This document shows positions 24,771-34,463 of a stretch of DNA of 64,000 bases, piece by piece. Location of the stretch: contig JARWKL010000013.1 of assembly GCA_029961685.1 (NCBI GenBank), positions 22,536,922 to 22,600,921 of the forward strand, read 5' to 3'. This DNA comes from Aristolochia californica. Taxonomy: Eukaryota; Streptophyta; Magnoliopsida; Piperales; Aristolochiaceae. Under the pieces are notes generated by a model. That model made no database searches. It saw only the letters and a program-made list of their open reading frames with translations, and was not told the DNA's origin. The translations under genes were made by a program, and so were the position numbers. Numbering within the stretch: position 1 is the first letter of the stretch; each line of letters opens with the position of its first letter.

Positions 24771-25133
24771 TGTTAAACATCTAACCAATACTACCCAAAA
24801 GACCGGCTTGTTAGAAGTGGAAGGCATAGGTATTTAACCTAGGATCCAGCTGTCTGACGCACTGTGATTGTTGTCCCATAATAGTACTCCCACCGTTATA
24901 AGTAGACGACCACGGCAGCGCAACGACATTGGCCCAACTACAGCCTACCAGTAATTTTAATCCAGCTTATGCGCGCCCCAGGAATCAAACTAGCAACGTG
25001 GCGCCCTATCTGATACCAAATGTTAAGCACCTAGCCAATACTACCCAAAAGACCGGCCTGTTAGGAGCGAAAGACATAGGTATTTAACCCAGGATCCAGC
25101 TGTCTAATGCACTGTGATTGTTGTCCCATAACA
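24771..25133 (-). mobile_element. 363-bp miniature LTR element (SMART/TRIM-like)
   Basis: Two 113-bp direct repeats, 24771-24883 and 25021-25133, start TGTTAA and end CATAATA or CATAACA. The interior is only 137 bp. Just inside the right repeat is TCTGATACCA (25009-25018), the reverse complement of a tRNA-Met primer-binding site. Just inside the left repeat is a short GTACTCCC, the reverse of a purine tract. The flanks GTCTG (24766-24770) and GTCTA (25134-25138) fit a 5-bp target duplication with one change. The repeats differ at roughly a dozen sites, mostly transitions. All signals agree on a complete minus-strand LTR element, among the smallest known kinds. It sits inside the TRIM. Confidence 0.85.
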
Positions 25134-25384
25134 GTCTACCTCACCCTCTCTCATCGTCGTCCCTAGTCCAACTTCTCTCCCATCACCCACCGTCGATGTC
25201 GTAGAAGACTAGGAGCCAGCCAATCGTGCTCCCCCTATGTTGAGCTTCGATTAATTAGCCTAATCAATCAAAGCCCTAAATAAAATTACACACATGTGAC
25301 CTAAGTTACTCATGCGTGCAAGAGAAAAAAAACTCATTGTCGACGACTACCTGCTCACTATTTCTCAGTTCTAACACACTTTAA

Positions 25385-26025
25385 ATCTCTCTACAAATTC
25401 CAATTTTTCCCTTTAGGCTCAAACTCATCCTTAGGTATGATCTCTTTGGGTACATTGATGGTTCCTAACACTACCCATAGAAAACCCTCATTGCACATCT
25501 CTCCCTAAATTCAAGCATCTCCCTCTTGGCTCAAATTTGTCCTTATCGAATATAATCACCTTGGGTACATTGATGGCTCCAAAATTTTGTCCATAAAAAA
25601 CCCTCACTAAAAATTTCTCCCCAAGTTCAAGCCTCTCCCTCTAGGCTCAAATTGGCCCTTATCGGGTATGATCTTCTTGGGTAAACTGATGGCTCCAAAA
25701 TCATGTCCATCAAAAACCCTCCCTACAAATTTCTCCCCAAATTCAAGTTTCTTCCTCTTTGCTCAAATTCGCCCTTTTATGGGTATGATCCCCTAGGGTA
25801 CATTGATGGCTCCAAAATCTTGTCCATTGAAAACCCCCATTGCAAATCTCTTCCCAAATTCAAGTATCTCCCTCTTTGCTCAAATTCGCCCTTATCGGGT
25901 ATTATCTCTTTGGGTACAGTGATAGCTCCAAACCCTCGCCATAGAAAACCCACACTACAAATCTCTCCCCAAATTTAAGTCTCTCCGTATTGGCTCAAAT
26001 TCATCCTTATCTGGTATGTTCTCCT
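25385..26025. repeat. Minisatellite, period about 117 bp, about 5.5 copies
   Basis: The landmark GGGTACATTGATGGCTCC and its variants recur at about 25449, 25565, 25682, 25797 and 25914. Each unit also has AAAACCCTC, TCTCCCCAAATTCAAG and GCTCAAATTCGCCC. Units differ by 10-20 percent by eye. A frame open through two units gives only a repeat peptide and is not called as a gene. Confidence 0.9.
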
Positions 26026-26228
26026 TACACTGTCAGTGTCACAAGATTGGCCTCTCTAACCGTGGCCTATTTTGAGGGAGCATGATAAGGGATTATCTTC
26101 TTTTTATATTTATCCTTATTCCTTCGGTTTAGGAGATAAAATATCGATGATTATATTATCTATTCCATTCTACATTCTATAAATACCACTCTTCCTCAAT
26201 GCAAAATATAGTTCAGTTCAGAATCTCA

Positions 26229-26451
26229 TACCTTAGAAGATTATAATAGACAAACCAGGAAAATGGGACTGTTTGTAATTATCTAGAGTCAAAATGGTAC
26301 ACAAACATCCAATCATCATCAATCTCGGCAAAAGAAAGCTACAAAAATCACCCAAGGAAGAGCCAAAATGAATACACAAATGTTTTTACCTCGGTCTACA
26401 TGAAATTTTTAAATAAAAAAATCCCAAATCAGCGACAAGTGATTAAGGATC
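26229..26451 (-). other. Downstream flank and probable 3' UTR of the AGP gene
   Basis: This 223-bp AT-rich interval lies between the AGP stop codon and the TRIM. It must hold the 3' UTR and polyadenylation region unless the transcript runs into the TRIM. AATAAA-like words are present on the minus strand near 26400-26415 (plus TTTTTTATTTAA), but none can be fixed as the signal. Confidence 0.4.
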
Positions 26452-26925
26452 TTAAAACAGGAGAGCGGCACCTCCGAGCAATGCCAGCATGGCCAGGCTA
26501 GTCCCGACGGAAGCTGCACCGGATCTACCGTCTTGAGGGGTTAATGGTGGTATTGTCGGGGACGAGGTGGGAGCGCCCATTGATCCAGGAGTAGGAGCGC
26601 CAGGGCCCACGGTAGGAGCAGAAGCGGGCACTTGAGGCGGAGGGGAGGGCGGAGAAGCTATAGAAGGGCCAGGTGCCATCGTCATAGATGGTGGAGTCGC
26701 CAGTGGAGGAGATGCCATGGGAGGAGGCGTCACGGGTGGTGGAGTCATGACCATAGGAGGCGGTGCCATGGGCGGAGGAGTCGAAATTGGAGGAGGAGCC
26801 ATGGTAGATGGAGGAGGAGAGCCGGTGGTAGGAGAAGCGGCGGGGGGCAACATCGGTTGCGAAATGCAGGTTGACAAGAAGGCCAGGAATACTGCCAGAG
26901 AGAGAGTGGTGCCCGTCATTGCCAT
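26452..26925 (-). CDS. Classical arabinogalactan protein, GPI-anchored, Met-rich
   Basis: This is an intronless 157-residue protein with the full architecture of a classical AGP. Residues 1-22 (MAMTGTTLSLAVFLAFLSTC) are a secretion signal, with cleavage likely just before the first QP. Residues 23 to about 130 are rich in Pro, Ala, Ser, Thr and, unusually, Met, with short runs such as PPPMAPPPM and SPPSPPPQVPASAPT that would carry hydroxyproline and arabinogalactan chains. Residues about 135-157 (SLAMLALLGGAALLF) are the hydrophobic tail expected for GPI attachment, with a small-residue region GRSGAA before it. Such proteins act at the plasma membrane and cell wall. The start at 26925 is chosen because it begins a perfect signal peptide about 104 bp below a TATA box; an upstream in-frame ATG would add an unlikely N-terminal extension. 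The frame is intact. Confidence 0.92.
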   Translation of the reverse strand: MAMTGTTLSLAVFLAFLSTCISQPMLPPAASPTTGSPPPSTMAPPPISTPPPMAPPPMVMTPPPVTPPPMASPPLATPPSMTMAPGPSIASPPSPPPQVPASAPTVGPGAPTPGSMGAPTSSPTIPPLTPQDGRSGAASVGTSLAMLALLGGAALLF

Positions 26926-27028
26926 GTCTCGCCGAGAGTGAGAGCGAATGCTGTTGGAAGGAGAGAGGTGGGAAGAGAGAAACGCAAGCAGGTTAAAAAC
27001 TGAGCAAAGAGAAGAACAAGGAAGACAA

Positions 27029-27034
27029 TATATA
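27029..27034 (-). promoter_or_regulatory. TATA box of the AGP gene
   Basis: TATATA lies about 104 bp upstream of the AGP start codon on the minus strand. Transcription would begin near 27000, giving a leader of about 75 nt that is pyrimidine-rich, as is common in plant 5' UTRs. The placement is by spacing only. Confidence 0.6.
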
Positions 27035-27566
27035 GGGATGAAGGCAGAGTGACTTATCGACAACCCGCAAATGATTGTGGAATGGATCGACATGAGCATG
27101 GAAGTCCTCCACTTATAATTCATAGGCTCTTTTACAAATTAATAAAATATTTTTGAGTTTATAAATAAATCTAGCAGTAAGGATTCTTAGTCTTAAATAA
27201 ATCTTGGATCACGAAGAAACGAGTTGGGGGTCCAATTAGTATAACGTGGAGCCTTCTTCTGATTCCCATACGAATTTGTTGTCGCATTTCAGAAAAAGAA
27301 AAAAAAGCACAAGAATCAAATTCCCAGTTCAGAACAGATTTTTCTGGATGCTCGTTCCATCCTTCCTGTACACTCTTGTGTAAGTGGTGGTTTACACGTA
27401 GGGCTTAAACTGCAGGATCTGAGATTCTGCAACTAGACTGGTTAGGAGAAGAATTGAAGGAGCATTCAGGAGGAGATTTCAAATTCGATTTTGAAGTTTT
27501 GGAAATCGGAGCAACCCAGTTTAACTGCAACTGATGCAGAAGTTGTTTGATCTGGTGTCTTCCCAA

Positions 27567-28769
27567 TAGGGGTGGAATCGAACTGAACCAGTTCGTGAGC
27601 GACTCGACCTCGGCTCGGTTCGATTCGATTATCTGAGGCTCGTTTGAGTTAATGAGCCAAACTCGACCGAACCATGGTTAGGTTCGAAAGTTCGTGTGTT
27701 GGCTCGTTAACTGGCTTGGGAGTCGCGAGCGAGAGCGAGAGCGAGGGGGGGAAATTATTCTTCCCCTCATCACCGCCGAGCCCTTCTTGTCCGCTGTTGT
27801 GGCCGCCTCCGTCGCTGTCGACAACTGCTCGCCAGCCTCCTTCGCCGCTGCTCAGTTCAATTTCTTCCTCCCCTTGTCTGCCTTTGTCACTGTTTCTATC
27901 GCCGCCGCCGCCGCCTCCGTCACAGCCGTCAACCCCGACGACAGGTCCTCACTGGTGCCGCTAGACCCTCTTCCCCCTGCGTCGTCTCGGCAGAAAACCA
28001 AAGACCTAAGTTAGGGGAGAAATAATTTTTTCCCCCTATGTGTGAAGACATCGTGCGATTTCACACATACGAGATCATAAGCAAGTGAAAGAAAAACTGT
28101 TTCTTGAACTCCGACTGTCCCTTCCTCATGGCTCTTGAAGAGACTCAAATTGTTTAAGGTACTCTCCTAATGCTAACTCCACTCAAGTTTTTCATAAAAA
28201 CAGATTGGTAGCATTTTAGAACTTTTGTTGTATGAATCCATGCTCCGAAGAAAAAACGAAAATGGGCATACGATTAAGTCATCTAAAACCATTTTTCTTA
28301 ATTTTTTTTTTTGTCTCCTTGATCTAGTTTTCTAGTCCTTGAATCAGAACGATCTGGTTGAGTACAAATGGACAAAACTAGCGTTGTTTTTTAAATGAAT
28401 GTTTTTGTGTTTGATTATTGAAGAAAGCTTGTACATAATTATACAGTTTTATGAATAATTTTCTACATAGTTTATAGATAATTTTATGCAGAGTTATACA
28501 GAGGTTATGTCCAATTTTAAATAGAGATTATGCCCAATTTTATGTAAAATGTATGCATAATTTTATATATAATTTATTTGATTTATATTTTATACAAAAT
28601 TTAAAATGTAGATTGGAGCTCGAACTCAATAAAAATTATTGGGCTCGAGCTCGATTACAATTTTAGGCTGGAGACTAGGTTCGGCTTCAGCTTAAGTTCG
28701 AAATATTTAAATCAAACTTGACTCGAATATAGATAGGTTTTGACTCGGCTCGACTCGATGCCACCCCTA
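27567..28769 (-). mobile_element. Non-autonomous hAT element M
   Basis: The ends are inverted repeats: TAGGGGTGGAATCGAAC at the left and, read on the minus strand from 28769, TAGGGGTGGCATCGAGTCG. The 8-bp flanks CTTCCCAA (27559-27566) and CTTTCCAC (28770-28777) agree at 6 of 8. Both ends are full of GAGCTCGA/CTCGGCTC words. Read on the minus strand, the right half (28490-28769) follows the left end of hAT element K, including the ATAAAATT..GGCATAA repeats, so M is a deleted relative of K in the opposite orientation. It has no transposase. The GC-rich middle (27720-28010) has open frames without known domains. Confidence 0.85.
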
Positions 28770-29877
28770 CTTTCCACATCATACGTAAAAGAGATGACAA
28801 AACTGCAGTTTACCTGGCTGGGATGATAAAGGGTTATTCTCATGCTTCAAGCAAGCCGCCCTTTACAATTAATTTTGTGATTTCAAAACCAACCAGTTGT
28901 CAGCTTGCAGGTCAGCCATGTCCGGTAATCTTCCATTCATCCTTCATTGGTTGCGTCTTCCACATCGGAGTAACTTGTGGGCAGAGACAGAAATGCTAAC
29001 ATAGAATCACAATAGCTGCAGTTAGCTGTTTTTGCCTTCTTTATCAGCCTGGTTTTGGAACCATTAGCTTCTGTTAACCGGACAATTCTTGCGCAGTTAG
29101 CGAAAAAGAAGAAGAAAAATGGAGGGCCACGGTTTCTTTCTTTTGGCCTTCCCATCAATCAACGTCCCGCTTGATTTCCTGAAATCAGATTAATTTGAAG
29201 AGCGCAAGGTTGTCATTATTTTCTTTTCTTTAAAAAGTTCAATAAATTTCTGCAGTTCATGACGAAGAGGCATGTTCAGGTACGACAAGTCTTGCTTGTG
29301 CGAATTCTGAGTATTTGAATGCAAGTTTTAAGGCTTCTACTAGTAATTATGAGAAACATCTATAACCTAACTCCAATTTATTTTGTCCAACTGTACTAGT
29401 CATTAGCAATCTATGAATTTATAATCAGCAAAGCTTAGTGGAGAACACATTTTATTATTTTATCACTTTACGCCTGATGGATCCAAGGAAATTCATGGAG
29501 TCGACGCTTCTCTGCATCTCTCTGTTGCAGATATCCTCGTTCGTCTGGTGAAAACAACAATGAAAGTGTGGTCAGACGAACCAATGAAAGCAAAATTGGG
29601 GAAGTCAAGTCTCAGTATGTGGACGAACTAATGAAAACAAAATTTGGGGAACTTCAGTCTGTAGACGAACCAATGAAAGTGAATTGGGGAATTCGAGTTT
29701 CATTCTATAAAGGTTGAAGAACTGTAATATAATTAAATTAGTCATTTTTGGGAAATAAAGAATTGAAAAATTGTCATAAAAACTGAGGAAACTTTGTGAT
29801 GAGACATGTCTGCCTGGCTGCATTTCAATGCCATGATGAAGGGTAAGAATTGGGAAGAGACGTGTTATGTTGGGGAT
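28770..29877. other. Intergenic stretch, no recognised gene
   Basis: No transposon hallmark or protein domain was recognised. At 29575-29710 a unit of about 45 bp (GACGAACCAATGAAAG followed by AATTGGGGAA) is repeated about three times (starts near 29575, 29622 and 29665). Minus-strand open frames here have no recognisable motif. Confidence 0.45.
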
Positions 29878-32800
29878 CGAACTGTTAGACAGAATACAGG
29901 CAATCAATCAACGTGCAAGGGAATGTAAAATTTAAAAAGAGACAAAAAAATGATTTTTTGCATGGTTCAGCAATGTACTTACCCCAGGGGATTACACCGG
30001 TTTTACTATCACTTAAGTGATTACAGAACGCATCAATGATGATAGAATGGCTAGGGGAATTCTCCTTTAAATAGCCTAAGAGTTAGATTCAGTGTGGGAT
30101 ACCCAATTAGAAGGCTTTCCAATTTAGGACTCTTCTTACAATAGAACTCCTTCCTAATTAAAACTCTTTCCCAGTTTGGGACTCCATCCCAAATTAGGAT
30201 CCTAGTCCTAATACGACTCTAGTGGAGTGTGGCCAACTACAAGTAGTCTTCACTTCAATAATCTCCAACTTGAAGACTACTTCGGCCTCTATTCTTCAAC
30301 ATGTAACTCTCCCAGTTAAAACGTTTGTCGACAAGTATTGCTATCTGAGTAATACAATGAGCTATGTGATCTTCATCAGCTTCCTAGTGTAGAAGGCCAA
30401 TAGAAGTTGAGCAAAGGCTCAACTATTCAACTGTCACTATCTTGGTGAACATGTCTATTGGATTATCACTTGTGTGGATTTTTTCCAATAATAGTTTATT
30501 CTCCTCTAGAAGCTCTCTAACAAAATGATATTTGATGTCGATGTGCTTCATCCTTGCATGGAACACCCTATACTTTGACATCCCAATAGCACTTCTGTTG
30601 TCATAGTACAATATGCAATTTTCATGTGCCACACCTAGTTCCTTCAAGAAAGTTTTCAATCTACAACATCATTTTGCAAGCTTCAGCCACTACAATGTAT
30701 TTGGTCTCTAAAGAAGAATTTGTCACTAATATTTGTAACTGAGACTATCAAGTGACTACTACACTGCCAATTTGTAAACACAAACCTTGCAGCACTCTGC
30801 CTATTGTCTAAGTTACCTTCATAGTCGGAATCCACATATCCAACAAACATAATGTTGGATTTTTCACCAAAGGTCAAAGACATACCTGAAGAACCCTTCA
30901 AGTATTTGAGTATCCCCTTCACCACTTCCCAATGAGTCCATCATAGATTTGCCATAAATCTGGTCATCTGACTGAGTGCATACGAGATCTTCGATTGTGC
31001 ACTAGTGGCAACATACGTCTAGGATCTCACTTCTGAAGCATATGGAACTTTGTCTGACTGTGCCTTCTCCTCTAAATTCTTAGGAGATTGCTCTTGTGAA
31101 AGTTTGAAGTGAGACACCAAAGGTGTACCAACAGGTTTTGCACCAAACATGTTGAACTTCATTAACACCTTCTTGACATAGTCTATATGTGACAACTTCA
31201 ACACTCTTTCGTTCTTGTCCCAAGAAATTCTCATGTCAAGGATCTGTTTGGATGGTCCAAGATCCTTCATAGCAAAATTTTGAAACAAGTGCTTCTTGAG
31301 ATTTTCATTTTCACTCATATCAGCTCCTGTAATAAGCATGCTATCAACATAAAGCAACAAAATAATGTACGAAGATGCTAACCTCTTGAAATAGCAACAA
31401 TGGTCTGAACGACACTTGTAGAAGGTGGTTTCCAGCATAAAGTTGTCAAAACTACGGTACCACTATCTTGAAGCTTGATTTAGGCCGTATAGACTTTTTG
31501 AAAATCTATACACCAAGTTCTATTTACCTTTATCAACATAACCTTGGGGTTGGTGTATATAGATCTCCTCATCCAAATCACCATGTAGGAAGGTTGTCTT
31601 CACATCTAATTGCTCTAGATGAAGATCTTTCACTACTACAAGGGATAACACCATTCTGATGGTTGTAATTCTGACTATCAAAGCAAAGATCTATGTCTAA
31701 TCAATTCTATACTTCTTCTCAAAGCCCTTGACAACTAGTCTTGCTTTAAACCTCTTGCTTCCATTGGATTACTGTTTCAACCTTTACACCCATTTGTTTT
31801 GTAAAGCCTTTTTACCTTTGGGTAGTTCCACAAACTCCCATGTGCAATTAGATTCGAACAAGTCCATCTCATAATACATGGCCCACTCCCACTCAACTGA
31901 AGTATCTATTCTACGTGCCACTTCATAGCTTTCAGGTTCACCACCACCAGTCAACAACAAATAATTTATGCTAAGAAAAAAAAATTTGACTTCTTGTTAA
32001 TCTTAGAGGAGTCATAAATTTCCTTTGGCTTTCTTTGTCCAGTATCATAAATTTACAAGCGGTGTTTGTAGGGGAATCGTTGGGACATCTCTCGTACATT
32101 GTCAAAAATGTCATGACTAGACTTACTGGTCTGGTTACTGCTTGTCTATTTGTACATCAACCGGTTATTTTTAGTCTGAAGTGTCTTCATCCTCGTGTTT
32201 TACAAATTCATGATTCAACAATACTCACCACCTTTACCAAATTTCAAGCACTTTAATTTCAATCATGTCTCATTCTCATAAAATGTTTTCCATTTTTTAA
32301 ATAAAAAAACACATCAGATTTATTTTTACAAAAATAAACTCATTACTTACGTGTAGCATCATCAATTATAGTAACAAAATCATACGCACCTCCTAGAGAA
32401 GGAAATTTGGCGGGTTCGCAAACATGAGTATGAACCAATTCAAGGTGTTTAGATTTTATGGTTGGGAACATCTTTGAAAATGTCACCTTTTTTCTCAAGA
32501 CAGTCTTGATAGAACTCCAAATCGACACTCTTCAAGCTCGGTACCTTCCCCTTCGTCTGTAACACTTTCATACCCTTCTCTAACATATGACCAAGGCATC
32601 TATGCCACATCTATGAGTCTACTTCATTTTATACCACTAAGATAGAAATTTTACTACAACTGACCAACATATACAAAGTACTAATTTTCTTCCCATTAGC
32701 AAAAATCATAGCTCCTTTTCTCATTTTCTAGCTATCACTCAAAAATTGTGTGACTATAGTACTCATAGACAATTGGACAACATATAATGTTCTTAGTTAA

Positions 32801-32951
32801 ATGAGGCATGTGTCAAACATCTTTAAACAAGAACACTGAACCATTCTCCCGTAACAGTCTAATATCACCTTTGCCAACAATCTCACATGCTATGTCATTC
32901 TACAAATAAACTCTATCCAGATCCCCCCAAAATATAGTTTTCATACAAATT

Positions 32952-33556
32952 TGTTGAATTTAGAATCCTTTTTCCAATATTCTGAGCAAGGGAAGAGAGA
33001 AAGAAAAAGGAGAGAAGGGAAAGAAGGCTCTCGGGTAGAGAGAAGAAGAGAAGAGGAACAAGGTGTGCGCCAAGCAAAGAGAGAGAGATTTAATCAAGAG
33101 AGAATCGTAGAACTTGATTAATTCCGAATTACAACACCTCTATTTATAGTAGAGGAAGTGATAGAGTCCTTATACAATTAACTTTTAAATCTCCTAATTA
33201 CATTCCAACTCTAACTCTCTAAGATAAGTCTATTATGAAAGGAAAATACAATCTAATAGAGTTCTAATATTAGTTGAACTATAACTCCTCTTCAAGAACG
33301 TGGACATAAGGGAGGAGGCCAGTTCGTGGCCTTATCGTTGTGGGTCCCACGTGATCTTCCATCTCATATTGATAAGATTCCAGCTCGTGGTATCTTTGTG
33401 GATCCCACTTGATCTTCAAGTCTTCTAACTCATTTCAACTTTTGTTTCTTATCTTCTTAACTCGTGCTAGCTTGGGTGAGGACTCTTCTTGGCATCCCAC
33501 GTCCTCATGGTGGGTCCCACCAACTCGTGTACCATGATGGGTCCCACATTGTAACA
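32952..33556 (-). repeat. Solo LTR of the A/F family inside N protease
   Basis: Begins TGTTGAATTTAGAATCC and ends ATTGTAACA, matching the LTRs of F (minus orientation). The flanks AAATT (32947-32951) and AAATC (33557-33561) agree at 4 of 5. Skipping it joins the protease codons on either side without a gap. Confidence 0.9.
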
Positions 33557-33624
33557 AAATCCTTTCTAGTTGTAGCACGAAAATATGTACCACTATCTAC
33601 AATCCAGCGATCACATTTGTTCTT

Positions 33625-33924
33625 TGTTGAAACTTAAGATTCCATGATAAATAATCACAGTAGAAAAGGATTAAGGGGTGAGAAGAAGTAGTGTTTTGGA
33701 GAGAAGGTTTTAGGAGGAGAAGAGGAAATGTGACGAATTTGGAGAAAGAGGAGGAAGAATATGTTAATGGACTTATTAGTCCATACCCTCCCTCTTAAGC
33801 TCTTTTTATAAATGATAAAAGTACCTATATTATAAATATACCCTTCACCCTAGTAAGATTGAAGAAGACAAAAACATAAATTAATCACATCAATGACACT
33901 CCAACATATTCATATATTCCAACA
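33625..33924 (-). repeat. Solo LTR of the C family inside N
   Basis: Starts TGTTGAAACTTAAGATTCC, closely matching the LTRs of C at 34464 and 35971, and ends TTCCAACA. Flanks TTCTT and TTTTC are only a weak target duplication, so the right boundary may be a few bases off. Confidence 0.75.
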
Positions 33925-34232
33925 TTTTCTAATGACAAAATCATGTATTCCTCACTATCAGCAACGTTAACAGTGTCGGTATTCTTTTTACCCCCCTAAT
34001 TTTTGCAATCACATTTGATGTGACCCTTTTGTCCAAAAGTATAACATGTAATATTTTTATTCCTTCCCTTAGACTTGGAACGTCCCTTTTGGGGCTCCCA
34101 TCCATTTCCATATTTACTGTGTTGTGACCCTCGACCCCTAGCATGTAGAGCTAGAGCTGAACATGATGAGGATGCACTGTTTTTGCACCGAGTTTCCTCA
34201 GACAACAATAAACCACATACCTCATTCAATAC

Positions 34233-34463
34233 AAATGTTGATTTCTAGGGACAACACACAAACACAAGAAATCTCAAGGGAAGGAGCGAAGAGAGGAACT
34301 CTAGCTCTTGGGAGAGAGGAGAGAAGAAACCAAGGGAGAGAAATAAGAGGAAAAGAGAAAGAGTTCTAAGGACAAATTTGAGGTAAGAAGAAGATGTTTG
34401 AATGCTCTACCCCATGCATTGAGGTTGTATATATAGTTGAGTGAACGTGTTTACAATGACTAT
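34233..34463 (-). repeat. Partial LTR of the B family
   Basis: From TGTTGATTTCTAGGG the sequence follows the first two thirds of the B LTR (compare 15379-15610). It stops at 34463, where element C is inserted. The rest of this LTR was not found to the right of C. Confidence 0.85.

Larger units (their letters stand above)
23975..26228 (+). mobile_element. TRIM-type LTR element with 146-bp LTRs
   Basis: Two direct repeats, 23975-24120 and 26083-26228, begin TGATAAGGGATTATCTTC and end in CTCA. The left one is followed at 24123-24134 by a perfect TGGTATCAGAGC primer-binding site, and the right one is preceded by a purine-rich TTTGAGGGAGCA. The interior (1.96 kb) encodes no gag or pol, so this is a non-autonomous element of the TRIM class by LTR size, though its interior is long for that class because it holds the 363-bp insertion and a minisatellite. 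No clear target duplication was found. It ends 223 bp downstream of the arabinogalactan-protein stop codon. Confidence 0.85.
29883..34232 (-). mobile_element. Ty1/copia element N (Tork/Tnt1-like), 5' truncated
   Basis: The left end is a 3' LTR at 29883-30260 (TGTTAGACAG to CACTTCAATA), followed by a minus-strand polypurine tract (plus ATCTCCAACTTGAAG). Pol and gag follow on the minus strand up to 34232, where a B-family LTR fragment cuts in. The 5' LTR is not present. Two solo LTRs of other families are inserted at 32952-33556 and 33625-33924. Confidence 0.85.
30423..34232 (-). pseudogene. Gag-pol remnant of copia element N
   Basis: Read from the right: gag with a variant zinc knuckle CYTFGQKGHIKCDCK (33996-34229, Cys to Phe at the second position); protease WIVDSGTYFRATTRKD, split by a solo LTR; integrase near 32343-32528, with ELVHTHV where family members have HTDV; reverse transcriptase (31019-31760) with YVDSMLITGAD instead of YVDD; RNase H (30423-30925) with GYVDSDYEGN, YYDNRSA and HARMKHIDIKYHF. 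The RNase H and knuckle style fit the Tork/Tnt1 branch, unlike A, E and F. Loss of a catalytic aspartate in both reverse transcriptase and integrase, plus stops and insertions, means it is dead. Confidence 0.88.

Noticed and set aside
26632..26941. Plus-strand Arg- and Gly-rich frames over the AGP gene
   Set aside because: They are the complement of a Pro-rich coding region, which gives such frames automatically.
27674..28014. GC-rich frames of about 100 codons in hAT M
   Set aside because: Low-complexity Ser/Pro/Ala products in overlapping frames, no homologue recognised.
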